This document shows positions 36,974 through 49,019 of a stretch of 64,000 nt of DNA, one piece after another. The stretch is from Warburgia ugandensis. Taxonomy: Eukaryota > Streptophyta > Magnoliopsida > Canellales > Canellaceae. The DNA lies in NCBI GenBank assembly GCA_035236585.1, contig CP141139.1:19918990-19982989 (forward strand), written 5' to 3'. Position 1 is the first letter of the stretch. Every line of letters starts with the position of its first letter. The position numbers and the translations under genes are program-made. The notes under the pieces are model-generated. The model was not told the origin of the DNA. It did no database searches and worked only from the letters and a program-made list of their open reading frames with translations.

Positions 36974-37088
36974 TGAAAATAGTCTCTTACAAGAATTCAA
37001 AGGCTGCATACTATAGACCCTTGTGGTCCCATCCCTTTTTCAAACACCGCATAGATAGGAGCTTCATACACAGGAGCTGCCCTTTTAA
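36974..37088 (+). mobile_element. Au-type SINE, 5'-truncated
   Basis: Only the downstream part is present: AGTCTCTTACA, GGCTGCATACTATAGACCC, TTGTGGTCCC and GGAGCTTCATACACAGGAGCTGCCC. The tRNA-like head is missing. Confidence 0.75.
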
Positions 37089-37639
37089 TGTTAGGGGAGA
37101 TTAGGGTGTCTCTTCAATCATGCCAAGGACATGCACTTCAACGTAAACAAGGATTTGATGCAAAGTCAATGATACTAGTTAGGTAAATTGAGGTTTAAGA
37201 GAGAAAAGTGTAGGAGGTTGGGAGTGAATTTAGGGAGGTTGGGCAAGACTGCCACTAGCTGCTCCCTTATTGATGGGATCTGCCGGGGCCAATCAATGGG
37301 GGGGGCTACGGTAATTTTAACATTCATGGACACCCTCCTAAACTCATGGGCAGGCACAAAGACACACCCTCCTAAACTCATGCTGGGAGGCCTTTGGCCT
37401 GGGTCTATATGCAGTTCAGTCTTGGCCCAAAATTCATCATCTTGTTAGCAAGTTTCTAAGATACTTAATCAAAAGAAAACCAGTTTAAGCTTGGTTTGGG
37501 AGAAATTGATATGTACCTTTTTTTCTCGTGAAAGCGAGAGATTGTATTAACAAAATCACAAAACATGCATCACAATAGGTGTCTATGACATCCTTCATTC
37601 AAGCTAAATCCAAAGAAGGAATATATTCTGCCCAAAAGC
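37089..37639. other. Intergenic; no recognised gene
   Basis: An open frame at 37188-37448 (plus) matches no family I know. A 19-bp word ACACCCTCCTAAACTCATG occurs twice (about 37331 and 37365). Confidence 0.35.
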
Positions 37640-37890
37640 TTAGAGGCAAGAAGTCTTCCCAAGGTCCTTGCTAGTAGGTTAAGTAAAGTAGTCCATAAAA
37701 TCATATCTAATTGGCAATCAGCTTTTGTGAAGTCCGATACATTCTTGACGGGTTATAGTTGCCTTATAGGTTGCCCACTTGATGGAAAAGTTTAAGAAAG
37801 GTGCTGTTTTGTTAAATTGGACCTTTAAAAAGCATATGATTAGGTAGATTAAAAAGTCTTAAAAGAAATAGGGATGCAATGGGGCAGGCA
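37640..37890 (+). mobile_element. L1-type LINE reverse-transcriptase fragment
   Basis: The plus strand reads KVLASRLSKVVHKIISNWQS, then AFVKSDTFLTGYSCLI, and after a frame change CFVKLDL and KAYD. This matches the L1 RT segment VLANRL...ISxxQSAFVxGRxI...LDLEKAYD. It is a short, broken scrap, separate from the LINE at 29-35 kb. Confidence 0.75.
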
Positions 37891-37998
37891 CATTATAATT
37901 GTCCCTCCCTACCATGGGTCGATGAGATTTGTAACTCATTATAGGACAAGTGGGTTGTGAAAAACTCATCTTGACCTGCCCTACTGTATAACTATTAT

Positions 37999-38170
37999 TG
38001 TGACACCCTCGGTTTTTATAACATTTTTTTATATTAATAATAATTATAGTGGGATACCAAAATTGAAAAGTCTTATTAATTATTGTATTAGAACATTTAT
38101 TTAAAAACCTCCGAGGGTTATCTCTTTTTTCAAAACATCACAACCATGATTAAAAGATAAATATAAGTGT
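37999..38170 (-). mobile_element. LTR 3'-end fragment (Ty3-like)
   Basis: Read on the minus strand, it ends ATAAAAACCGAGGGTGTCACA. This resembles the end of the solo LTR at 26266-29039 (ATAAAAACCCGGGGTGTCACA) and shares a preceding GGTATCCCACTA/GGGATCCCGACTA word. No paired end or duplication was found. Confidence 0.45.
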
Positions 38171-38300
38171 GCAGTAATAAATTTAAAACAATACTATTAT
38201 CAGATCCAATGTCAAAATCAACAACACCTTTATTTTTTAATCGTGGTCGTGATGTTTTTGAATGACTTAGAATACGAAGAATTGTCCCACACTCACATTA

Positions 38301-38304
<4 letters not shown>

Positions 38305-38374
<70 letters not shown>
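38305..38374. repeat. (GA)n microsatellite
   Basis: About 70 bp of uninterrupted GA. Confidence 0.97.
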
Positions 38375-38377
<3 letters not shown>

Positions 38378-40475
38378 AACGTTTTTCAGTTCCCATGTTA
38401 AGGCAAGTTGTAAGTACAAGGAAGACAGAATTTGGTGATCTTAAGTCAAAACAATCTAAGCGATAGATTTTCTGGTATAAAGAATTGATAAGCCATAGCA
38501 CAGATTTCTCGTCTAATGGGTGACGCTGAACCTTCGTTTCCTGAGTTGCAGAATGGACGGCAAAATAATTTGCCTTGTGATACATCAAGTATGGTGTAAT
38601 GTTCCATTAAAAGGCTGGATATCTTCCATTTTAATCTTAAAGAATGAAAGGTAGTTCTACAGGGAATTAAAGATGTGGGCAGCATGAAAGATGATTTTAC
38701 GAGATGAGCAACCCCGATTATAGATATGAAGGGGTTATCAAGCATCGGAGGCCTGTTACGTCTGACTTAAGAAAATTAAGTAAAGAAATATTTGAGACTC
38801 TACTAACTGAGCTACATATATCTTAGTATTTGTAAGAATCAATCATGCTCTGTAAAAAAAATAGAACAATTCAATGTAAAGAAGAGCATCTTTACAGGGA
38901 CTGCGGTTTTTAGTTTACAAAGATATAAACCTGTTGTTTGCTGAAAATGGATGGCATTTGGAGACGTTGGGGATTTCATGGAAGACACTTCCCATTCACA
39001 GCCATTTCTTTTCCTTTCTTCCATCAAATACCTGTAACAGGTTTTAGCTGAATCAGAAGTGGGCTCAAAAATGGTATTACTACGTAATAAGGATGTGATA
39101 TACATCACAAATCAAAAGCCAAAAAGCAGTATAAAGAAAGATGAGGGAGACCTTTTTTATTTTTTTCCTTTTGTATAGCAGAGAGACTGAAGGTTCTTTC
39201 ACCCAAGCAATAAGCTAGTGAGATTCAAGAGAAAACAATAGAAGCCCAAGAAAGTGATGTTTAGTAAATCTTCATCCTTCACTGTTGACTAGAGGCCAAT
39301 TCCACAGACAGTATTCTAAACCTATGCGCAACAATTTTTTATGTTTTGTCCGTTTTGATCTAATCTGTTAACCTACTGGTGGCAAGATAAATTGCAATTA
39401 TACATGAAGCAGTCATAATTCCACATGTCGCAGTAAATTCATAAAAAGCAGTCCCGGGAGAACTTCCCAGTTAAGTCAGTGAAGAGGGTAGAAATGAGGT
39501 TGTTATGGGAGTGGATTCATCTCCTTCCCGTTTATCCATTATGAAAATTTTCATGTTCCAGAGCTGAAAACAAATCACTGTTAGGTTCTATTGCTACTTA
39601 CTGCACCACTCTTTCACTACCTCTATGTTCAAGACCTCATTAGTACAGAGACTGGTTCAAGAGGACTTTTGTTTACCGAAATGGAATTAAAGGGACTCTT
39701 TATCTTGCACCTTGACTTTGCTTCAACTTGTTGTTTTACTCTGTGTGTAAGTCATCCTTGGCAAGTCTCCATATTAGACAAAGGTCAACAAAACCCATCA
39801 CAAAAAGTCTCTTCCGGCAATTTGCCTTCTAATTAAGAGAAACAAATTCATCATCTCCGAGTATTTAAACTACCGTTTGGAGAAGAACAGGTCCAAGTAA
39901 CAGGGTTTAATTAAAATCCCAATTGATATCATGGTAAACATTTTGTTCTCGTATTTTGATTAGCATGTCCTTCTATGTTTGCATTGATGCATTCTTGAGT
40001 AGTATAGTTTTATATTTAAAAAAAAGAAAAAGAAGCAAGAGTAAAAGTTGCAACATTAAGACCATAACAGTGGAAACTCGGGGAACGATTACAAATGTTG
40101 GCCTGCAACTATGACATAGGTACATGTATAAATGTCAATGTATAACAGGTTTTGCTACCGATCTAATCTTTTATTTAATTGTCTGCCCTTTGCCAAATAC
40201 TTTAAGCATTAAATTTTATCATTACCATCATCAAGGCCTTTCTTCCATCTTTTAATATAAATATCCATAGCCATTAATGTATGTTGTGTAGTTAAGCTCT
40301 CTCCAGGTATCGCCACACAATCCTTAAGCATTAAGTTTAAGATGTTTAAATATTGTTCTTGAGTTGGTTAAAGTTGTAGGTTTGTTCAATGGAATACAAA
40401 ACATTAGTAAAAACGCTATAAATCATGGATCTAAGCAAATGAAAAATATTATTAGCCATTAATTAACTGTTAAGA
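38375..40475. other. Intergenic sequence with unrecognised minus-strand frames
   Basis: Minus-strand frames at 38446-38745 and 38839-39108 (the latter containing CYRYLMEERKRNGCEWE and SPTSPNAIHFQQTTG) look mildly protein-like. They match no family I know and lack convincing splice partners. The rest is AT-rich and empty. Confidence 0.3.
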
Positions 40476-40665
40476 AGGAAGCCTTGGTGCAATGGTAGAG
40501 TTGTCGTCGTGTGACCTGGAGGTCATGGGTTCAAGGCACAGAAACAGCCTCTTAGAAAAATGCAAGGTAAGGCTACATACTATAACCTCTTTGTGGTCTG
40601 CCCCTTTCCTAGACCCCACCATATGTGGGAGCTTTGTGTGCCAATCTGTCCCTTTTGTTTTTTTG
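40476..40665 (+). mobile_element. Au-type tRNA-derived SINE, near full length
   Basis: It begins GGAAGCCTTGGTGCAATGGT and has a B box GGTCATGGGTTCAAGGC. It then runs through ACAGCCTCTTAGAAAAATGC and GTGGTCTGCCCC to GGGAGCTTTGTGTGCC, ending in a T-rich tail at about 40650-40664. This is the clearest copy in the window. Confidence 0.9.
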
Positions 40666-42262
40666 AATGAACGGTTAAATTCTAAAACATAAGAACTTTT
40701 GGCTGGACTATCCTAGAAGTACTATGGGCCAACACAAGGAAAAGAAATTTAAGATTCTTCCCTTAAAAGTTAATCACTCTTAATAGAGTCATAAATAACA
40801 ATGAAAAAGAAACATGAATATCTGTTTCTTTTCCAGGCACATGAAATCAAATGTCAGTCATCTTCAGCTTAAAACAGAGAATATAAAAAGAAGGCACAGC
40901 AGGGCAATCATTTTACAGCAGAGGATTGTACTTAGGTGCACAATCCTATTTGATTTCAAAAGAAACATCAATGACAATTACATTGATAAACAAAGTTCTT
41001 TGTCCAGCATAGAAGAGAATTTCCCCTATTCATGTCCTGCACAAAGATTTTGGGCACGATCAGTTAAAGAAGTTTCAGATGCCTTTGTTCCATCTACATT
41101 AATTAATATCTTTACAGGACTCATACTGCTATTTCCTTTTGAGGGTAACTAAAAATACTTTTCACCTCAACTCTTCCTTTGCTACAAGAGAATTATAGAA
41201 TGTGTGTTTTAATCTCAACAACTGTAACACCTGACTTCTTGAAATGTGAAGCTTCTACAAGCTCCTAGTCACAATGTTGATCCCACTCGCTCAATTTTGT
41301 CAGCCTTCCAGCTACACACTTCAACAGTAATGGGGTTAGGTAAATTAGAAAGCATGAGCTCTCAATGAAGCTACCCCTTCACATCTTGTTCATGCTTTGG
41401 GACCTAGAGAATAAAGCAATTCAGTAATCCAGATCCAGCTGAATCCACTAGTTTTCAGCTGTCCAATTCCGATACGTATTACCTGGCAGTCTTTACCAAG
41501 TTTCTAAGCTAAACCCAGCCAAAACTCTAACTTCCTTTTAGGGTTCTAACTTAAGCTTAAGTTTCTTTTCCTATTTAAACGTATCTAATGTTTTACTTCT
41601 ATATGCAAAGAACCTTAGTATGACAAGATGATAATACCATCCTTTGTATTAAAAAGGTTAAGAATTAACTCATAACACCCAAGTCTAAGCCAAACCTTGC
41701 CAGCCCTCCAACTTCCTTTTAGGGTTTTCTCTTAAGCTTCAGTTACTTTTCCTATTTTTACTTATTCTAAACATCTTATTTTGGTGAGTCTTTTTTTTCA
41801 TTCTTTCGGTAAATAGCGACCAACATAAAATTCTAAAGATAAAAGAAGAATGTATGGCAATGCATATGATTGAATGAGCAGCAGCCACAACCAGTAGAGC
41901 AATTTTTCTACCAAATCCTGTCACATCTAGATATCCTATCCCTCCAAACCTCATTTATAACCTTCATTCCCCTCTTTATACTAACATCCAGGTCATTTAG
42001 GCTAAAACTGCCAATAAGATGCATGGTTTTTTTATACTGTATGAAACAAAGACCATATTTTTGAACAAAGAACCATGTTTCATAATTCAAGACCAATTCT
42101 TTTCAATTGTTAGAGGTACAGTATTCTGTATATGTTCCAGAGCTTTCTTAAGACTCTTAGAGCTTAACAGAACAGATCCATAGAAAGTTCAAGTAGTGCC
42201 AGCCTCCAAAATGCAACCTAGGAAACAAAGATGAGTTATCATTGGTATTAGAAATTAAAATG
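40666..42262. other. Intergenic sequence with a degenerate repeat pair
   Basis: Two segments (about 41490-41590 and 41680-41775) share AACTTCCTTTTAGGGTT, CTTAAGCTT and ACTTTTCCTATTT-like words about 190 bp apart. No gene was recognised. Confidence 0.4.
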
Positions 42263-42709
42263 TTGAGTAAGCTACTTTCACTGCAAATGAGCTCATTCAG
42301 TGTTTGGTCCCTAGAATTAGTAGTCACCTTGTTGGTTCTAGTAGGAAAGGCTGGAGCCTCTTGAGCATAAATATCCAACTGTTGTATTGTAATAAAGGGA
42401 GCCATAGGAGGGTGAACATGTGACCATTCACCTACTAAACACACATTTCTTATCGGCCTTCACTGCAAGCCCACTTGCCTCACCTTGAGTAAGCTACTTT
42501 TGCTGCAAATGAGCTCATTCAGCATTTGGTCCCTAGAATTAGTAGTCACCTTGTTGGTTCTAGTAGGAGAGGCAGGAGCCTCTTGAGCATTAATATCCAA
42601 CTGTTGTATTGTAATAAAGGGAGCCATAGGAGGGTGAACATGTGACCATTCACCTACTAAACAGACATTTCTTATCTGCGGCCTTCACTGCAAGCCCACT
42701 TGCCTCACC
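42263..42709. repeat. Direct tandem duplication, two copies of 222-225 bp
   Basis: Copy 1 is 42263-42484 and copy 2 is 42485-42709, both starting TTGAGTAAGCTACTTT and ending CACTTGCCTCACC. By eye they differ at about ten positions. On the minus strand each encodes a similar open frame containing GEWSHVHPPMAPFITIQQLD and TRTNKVTTNSRDQ. I cannot assign that peptide. Confidence 0.93.
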
Positions 42710-43481
42710 AAGAACAAATCTTTTCACAATATCAGGAATAGTCGAATTTCAGAGTTTCCTCACCACACTGAAAGCCTCAAAGTACCAGAAGAAGAGTTTG
42801 AACACATCCTACTGTAATTGGATGGTGGAACTCTCCGGTAGATATTTGATGGAAATATAGCACAACCACTGTGATAGCTTGGAATGCTTAATGAAATCCT
42901 TCATTTCTGTAGGGATATCTGAGGCCTCTAATGATCAGATACACAACTTCTTCTCTGGGGAGTTGAGATATAGCCAGAAAAATCACTCAGATTACTCTGA
43001 CTTCTCTAAGAAATGTTCTATTTCCACAGAGAAATCCACACCATTCCTTAGTTTTCTTCTCCTGTTGGAAAGGACATGATAAAGAGAATCATGACATACT
43101 AATTGAGGGGTATGGTTGCATAAGGTCTACAAAGGAAAAGAGAGACCATACGACAAAGGCCAAACTTAAACAAACAATAAATGCAAAAGATAACGACGAG
43201 CCTTGGAAAATGACAGAACCACTTCTTCAGATAAAATTGAAGTTGGAAGCCCCTCATAAAACATAGAAGTATCCAAAGCAGGATGTCAGGGAGCACCCAA
43301 CATATGGAAGACAAAGGCCAAAGATCAAACTCAAACAAATCTGCAGGTGAGAGAGGGAGAAAGTCTCCGTGCCTATTGAACTTCTTTCCTAACTTCACAT
43401 TATTTTTATATACCTCTTTGGCTTACTATATAAATAGGAGACTGGATGAGAAAGAAAATATAGAGAGAAAGCACCTCTTTC
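42710..43481. other. Unassigned interval, possibly a decayed coding region on the minus strand
   Basis: Minus-strand pieces such as LFFWYFEAFSVVRKL and STIPDIVKRFVLGEASGLAV run into the 222-bp repeat in one reading direction, but with stops. A decayed gene or transposase is possible; I recognise no family. Confidence 0.25.
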
Positions 43482-44133
43482 TATTAAGTGTTCAATTTTG
43501 GCTAAAATACCCTCAATTTAGAATTTAATTAGATCATCTAAACAATTAATTTTAGTTTTAATTAATCATCCAACTGCTGATTTGTAAAATTTAACTGTTA
43601 GATGATTGTTAGAGTTAATCAGATGTATAAAGCATGGGTTAGATGAATCTAATTTAGTCATGTGTGTTGCCAATCAATCAGATTGAGCATTGAATCACTG
43701 GATCAAATCAATGAACCAAATTGCTATTAACGCAAGATGGATCAAGAGGTAGTTTCTTAACTGGGAAACAAAATGAAAGAGGAAACCCGTAAGAGAAATG
43801 GACTGAAAGAGGAAGACAAGCAAAGAAATGGACGCTTGCAGAGTGGAATCTGTAGAAGGGAGTTTGGAAAGAAAATCCGAAAGAAATCTATCGAAGTAGA
43901 AAATTTGGAAGAGAGGAGGAAGAACCGTAGGTGGAGATAGGAAAAAGGAAAGTGCTAAGAATTTATATATAAGAGGAGATCTCTTCACTGAGGGAGGATG
44001 GGTTTTCTGTTAGAACTACGATAGAATTGCTCAAGCCATCTCTCTCTCAGAACAAGGCATACATTAGCAAAAGAAGAGGGAGGGAAGATGGTTTATCTCT
44101 CTTGCTTCTTCTCTCTTTCTCCCGCACTGAGCC

Positions 44134-44226
<93 letters not shown>

Positions 44227-45299
44227 ACCGTAAGGAGAAACCGTACCCACTCCCTTCTCCATCCCTCTCTTTTTGTCGCTCAAGCTTTCTTCACTATAGG
44301 AAACCAAGCTCTCACCCGCATCTCTCTATTTCTCTCTGTCTCTTCACCATAAGAAAACTAGGAACCAGTCACCACTGTCTCCACTGTTCTCCAACATTCC
44401 ACAAATTTTCACTGAAAAATCCTTGCTTTTCCCTTCCTTGCATTGTTACGGAGAAAACCCAACTCCGTTTCTCCCAAATTCCCACTCTTTCCCCCAATTT
44501 TCTCATTCCCTGAGTCATCTTCCTCATGTGTTGGGTTTCTCTTTCGTTTCTGTTAAAAAAACAAAAAAAAATCATTTTTGCCCTTGGTCCTTCTTCCTTA
44601 ATTCTAAGTGTGCTCCTTATTTTGTATTTTTCCCTGTTTCGTCTTATTATTATCCCTATTCTACCCATCCAAGTTTTGTGCTATCTCCAGTTAATCCAGG
44701 AATTAAGTAATCCAACCCCTATTTGACTAAAGCTTAACCAAATCAATAGTTTAGCAGAATAACTTTATTTCCTGCTCTTTTTTCTTCTTAGATTTCAAAT
44801 CAATTCTTAGCTTGTTCTTCAGACAATTCCTAGCTGATCCATCAGTCCTAATCTTCAATTTGAAATCCAAGAACTCGACCTAAGTCGTTCAAACCTCAAA
44901 CTCCTTCTCTAGTCCAGATTATCAAGTTTTTGGAAGATCACAAAAATGCAGCCTTTGAATCCTTAATTAGAGATATGAGTGAGAGATTGATGAAGGCCGA
45001 TCGACTCTCATGAGACCCAATTTAAAGAAATTTACCATGATCAAGCTAGGGCAGTAGATTTTAGTTGTTAATTCATTTAATTTTTTGTCTTTTTAGTTTA
45101 GAAATTTTGTATTTTTGATTAATGCAATAGATTTGAATTTTGAGTTAATTATTATTTAATTTCAGCCATTTCTTTTAATTTGTGGATAATTAAATTTTAT
45201 TTAAACTTCATTTTCATTAAGTCAAGTCTTTGTAAGATCGACCTGTACTTGCATAAGCTGTACTACAATAGCTCGTGCACTTGCGAAAAACAATCAACA
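43482..45299 (-). mobile_element. Solo LTR (1.8 kb), same family as 30129-31649, inverted
   Basis: The plus strand starts TATTAAGTGTTCAATTTTGG and ends TTGCGAAAAACAATCAACA, the reverse of the 30129-31649 termini. Subterminal blocks match it, such as GCTATTGTAGTACAGCTTATG read on the minus strand. Flanks CTTTC (43477-43481) and CTTGC (45300-45304) fit a 5-bp duplication with one change. A (CT)n tract lies at the same relative place. No coding capacity was seen. Confidence 0.8.
44139..44224. repeat. (CT)n microsatellite inside the solo LTR
   Basis: About 86 bp of uninterrupted CT, the longest such tract in the window. Confidence 0.97.
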
Positions 45300-47162
45300 C
45301 TTGCCTATATCCACTCCTTCAAGCAAATCTCCCTCTTTGAGTATTTCCACTATGAACAACAATCTTCTTCACTAGTGAAAATTAAGCCCTTACAATCTTC
45401 TTTTAGAGTGTTGATGTAATGTCACTCACTCCTTCCCTAGAGTGTTGATAAGAAGCCACTCACACCCTTACAATCTTCATTGTAGTAGAGAAAATACAAA
45501 GAACTGGCTCTCTCAAGAGTATGCATACAACTAAAACTCACTAGAACTCAAATGACGAGCAACTGAAGGCTCAAAGTCTCTTGCGTATTTTTTCAAGTAT
45601 GTAAGTATAGAGGCAGGTGGATATCTTCTTCAGTTCCTAAAATGTTAACTCTTATTATAACTCATTTGAACATTTAAGAACTATTGGAGCTTGCCTGGAG
45701 CATTGCACCATTTCAAACTTTGTGGTCGTAATTTTTAAATTTTGTGCTGCACGGGTCATGCTTGTCCCTCTTTCATTTGGCATCCAATTTAGGTTATGCC
45801 AGTGTCATTGGAATGGTATAGCTAGCTATTATCAAATATCGTTGGCCTTGGTATAAAATTCCACTTACAGCTTAAGTTATGAATAAATGAATAGACAAAG
45901 GTCAAATTAGCATAGCAAGTGAGATCAGCTCCAAATGGTCCATCTTAAAATGTTTGTATCTCTCTCTCTCTTCTAACATCCATTTTTGGTGATCTTGTTT
46001 CACTAGGAAGAAGTGAATACCAACTATCAAATGCCATTGCTCTTGCTCCATGTCCCACATGTAGATTAAATATGATTAAAACATTGAGCAATGCTCAATT
46101 CTGACAGCAGATAATCTTAGCACCTTGTCCTTATTTTGATTCTTTAAACCTTGCATACTTAAGCAAATACATAGGACATACAATTAATGCTTCGTTACAG
46201 CAACTTTTTTGGTACAACTTTGTGCTAAAACTTCTTACTCTGGAGAAAAGCTGTGTGTGTCTGATCAAAATATATGCATGAAACGAAGATTCCAAGTTCT
46301 AGTACTAACAATTAACCCAATGAAAAGAAAACCAAGGTTCCTAAGCAAGTCTAGCAATAAGACCTCACCTCATCACTGCCATCACACTAAAATCACAGTC
46401 TTTATCTCTGCCACGACCAGACCATTGTCATTATGAAGTCCACCCACTTCCATCAGCAGCTCATCAATGCATTCTCATATAAAATATCACATTCCTTACT
46501 GAATTAAGCAGCAAATGATGGATGAAGGTAAATAGAATTTTCACATTCTTAAATCCCTAACTAGCCCCCAACTGGATCATGTGGGAAAAGAATATCTCCT
46601 AATTGCATTTGCCACCATTTTCCATGAATTTTTACTTTTTCCTTTCCTTACTCACTTCTCCTATTCATGGCCATTAACTGGAATCAAGGGGTGCAAGGAC
46701 ACAGAAGAATGTATAGATTAGTGATAGATGAGAATTACTCCCAGATGCAACCGAAATTGCAGACAAAGACAAGCTTCATTAGTCTCCCTAGCCAAATTTC
46801 CAGATATGAATTCTCTACTTGTTCGCCTCATCTGATTATTTTATATGATTCGACTTAGGTGGTAAGTTGTGTCCATCATTGCCTTAGAAGTTAAACAAGA
46901 CTGTAACTGTTGGCAAGAGTCCCCTAACCACAATAGAATAGTTTGTTTCCATCAGAAGGAATGACGTTCGGAAAGCATCTACTGCTAACAGTTCTAAAGA
47001 AAAGATAAGGACCCCAAAATAGTAGAGGAATCAACAATCTAAAGTGACGTTTTCCAAAACTCAATAATTTCCCAAGAAAGTGATGTTTGTCAATCTAAAG
47101 TTGTCATTCATCATTCAAGAAGAAGAAGAAAATGCTTACTTTGGGAGTAAGAGTTCAAGCTC
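45300..47162. other. Intergenic sequence, no recognised gene
   Basis: AT-rich sequence with only short frames. The last few hundred bases are probably the 3' UTR and downstream flank of the minus-strand gene that ends at 47163. Confidence 0.45.
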
Positions 47163-47702
47163 TCATCCATGGAATTGAAAGACAAGATCCAACGCCCTCA
47201 ACCGGTCACCCTTTCCAAATGATCTAAACTCCCTAACATCATCCCCACCGAACCGATCAAGTGCCCAAGCCGGTGAAACCGGCCTCTTTCTCTTCTTACT
47301 CTGCAATACACAATCCCTCATCCCTTCCTCAACCGTCTCGATGATTCTAGAAGTATCTTCTCCTTCTCCTTCTCCTCCTCCTTCAGCAGCTTCATCGTCA
47401 ACTTGAAGGTCAGACATGAGCTCATCTTCTCCGCCGCCGGCAGCCGAATCGTCGACGGAGTTGTTATCTACGGCGGCCAGCTGAGGCTGGAATCGGGCGA
47501 GAAATGCTTCGATCTGGTGTTGCGCGTTTTGGAAGGAAGCGCAGGCGGAGAGGATCTGGGAAGGATCGGTTGAAGAAGGGAGCTGTTTGGCGATTAGGGT
47601 TGCGTGTTCGAGAGAAGTTATGAGGTCTGTCAATGGCGGTCGGGTTTCCATTGGATTTGCGGGTAAATTTGGAGCATTGAGTTGCGGATGGAGGAGTTCC
47701 AT
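47163..47702 (-). CDS. Small single-exon plant protein of unknown function, 179 aa
   Basis: The open frame runs without interruption. I start at the Met of MELLHPQLNAPNLPANP; an in-frame Met 16 codons upstream would add only a low-complexity CVCVCACAF stretch made by the (CA)n tract and is unlikely. Residues 1-75 look helical (PPLTDLITSLEHATLIAKQL, ASFQNAQHQIEAFLARF). Residues 79-117 are acidic and Gly-rich. A basic KKRKRPVSP at 136-144 could be a nuclear signal, and the end is RLRALDLVFQFHG. The high GC of the frame against an AT-rich background, and the structured ends, argue for a real gene. The sequence seems familiar as a conserved plant unknown, but I cannot name it. No membrane segment or signal peptide is seen. 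Confidence 0.75.
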   Translation of the reverse strand: MELLHPQLNAPNLPANPMETRPPLTDLITSLEHATLIAKQLPSSTDPSQILSACASFQNAQHQIEAFLARFQPQLAAVDNNSVDDSAAGGGEDELMSDLQVDDEAAEGGGEGEGEDTSRIIETVEEGMRDCVLQSKKRKRPVSPAWALDRFGGDDVREFRSFGKGDRLRALDLVFQFHG

Positions 47703-47710
47703 TTCGAGTT

Positions 47711-47760
47711 TCTCACACACAAACGCACACGCACACACACACACACACACTCTCTCTCTA
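47711..47760. repeat. (CA)n-(CT)n microsatellite in the 5' leader of the 179-aa gene
   Basis: An imperfect CA run (with CGCA interruptions) merges into CTCTCTCT immediately upstream of the start codon. On the transcript it reads AG then TG repeats. Confidence 0.9.
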
Positions 47761-48839
47761 AATTAATTTTATTAGCAGTTAAAATACTGTTTAATCTTTA
47801 ATACAGCTATAGTCACAAATTTTTAAAGTAATTAATTACTTATTTTTAAATTTAGAGCACATAAGTAAGAATCCACAGATTCGCATTCATCGGAATTTAC
47901 GGCCACTCATAAAGTACCTATCTAAGGCATCGATAAAATTCATAATCATCAGGGTTTAAGGCTATTTCTAGAGCATTTGCCTAAGTATCAACAAACAGGA
48001 TTGCTCAACTTTTTGACAAAGAAATGTCAAATTTTTATATTTTTTAATTAAAATATTTTTTTCTTAAAAATTAACAAAAAATTATCTAATAAAGCTCAAA
48101 TTTTATAAACAAGGTTTTAAATTCTCAATTATTATTATAAATTTAATTAAAATTTAAATAAAAAGCTCAAAATTATATTTGAAAAAGACAAATGCTAGCT
48201 AAAGCTCCAACAAAGCATGCCAAAACCAAATCACCACTTTTTTACACACAGAGCCTCACTTTTGAATAATCCTACCAGCTTATCTAATTTCTCTTGCTGC
48301 AGATTTTCTCCTCTTATTAATGAAAAATTGAAGACTAAAAATATAAATAAATAATAGTCTAAATTCAATGACATAAATAGACTTTTGGATTATCTAACTT
48401 AATATTTCTAGTGGTCCAAAATTAGTTTTGAAACCGGGTCGGTATAGAGAGGCAAGGGCTATTAGATCCAAAGTTATTATTACAAACGGGCCCAGTTTTA
48501 AATGACCTAAGCCGTTAATCTCATAGAGCTCACACAATTTACTGTCAGATTATTCTATATCTTTCATTAGTCAAATGCTTGGCATCGAAGGTTGCAAAAT
48601 CAAAGGCATAGAGTATTCATATTGCATTCAATTTTTTAGGATGGCTCATCCATGGCATGATCCCGAGAGATAGATGGTTTAGATCATCTAAACGGGTGAG
48701 CCCTAGCATTACTAAACGTTTGTCTGTCTTGAATTTGGCCCACACGATTGGCATTGTGGGGAAACAACTGATCCAGCGGTTGAGATCACAATGTTGCGCT
48801 AGAGTCAATCTCTACATCTGATAGAAACCACACATCAAC
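47761..48839. other. AT-rich intergenic sequence
   Basis: No gene was recognised. A near-palindrome GTTTAGATCATCTAAAC lies at about 48677-48693. This stretch separates two divergent promoters. Confidence 0.45.
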
Positions 48840-48969
48840 GCAGAAATGTGTTCCTTAAATAAACCCTAACTCCCACCGTTGAGGAGCAACAAAACCCTAG
48901 CTTGCAGAAACCCTAGGGTTTTTCCATCCCTTCCTTCCTGCAGTCTCAGAGAGAGATCAATCTTCCGCC
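48840..48969 (+). promoter_or_regulatory. Promoter and 5' leader of the eS17 copy, with telo-boxes
   Basis: AAACCCTA-type telo-boxes occur three times (near 48861, 48892 and 48908), followed by a pyrimidine-rich leader and TCTTCCGCC before the ATG. Telo-boxes with pyrimidine leaders are typical of plant ribosomal-protein genes, matching the coding start that follows. Confidence 0.65.
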
Positions 48970-49019
48970 ATGGGTTGCGTTAGAAAGAAGATAGTGAAGA
49001 AATCCTCCCCAATAGTCAT
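48970..49019 (+). pseudogene. RPS17: Ribosomal protein eS17 (RPS17), first 17 codons only
   Basis: The frame MGCVRKKIVKKSSPIVI aligns with the eS17 start MGRVRTKTVKKSSRQVIERY. Nucleotide identity is strong in GTGAAGAAATCCTCC. eS17 is a small-subunit ribosomal protein of about 130-145 residues in the cytosol. Several usually invariant residues are changed, and the frame is cut after codon 17 by the LTR sequence starting at 49020. I found no continuation of eS17 in the following 5 kb. A broken gene copy is the best reading. The short match limits certainty, but the telo-box promoter supports it. Confidence 0.6.

Noticed and set aside
44027-44513. Long SLSLSL frames
   Set aside because: Produced by the (CT)n tract and pyrimidine-rich LTR sequence.
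48677-48693. Near-palindrome GTTTAGATCATCTAAAC
   Set aside because: Short and isolated; no partner or known site.
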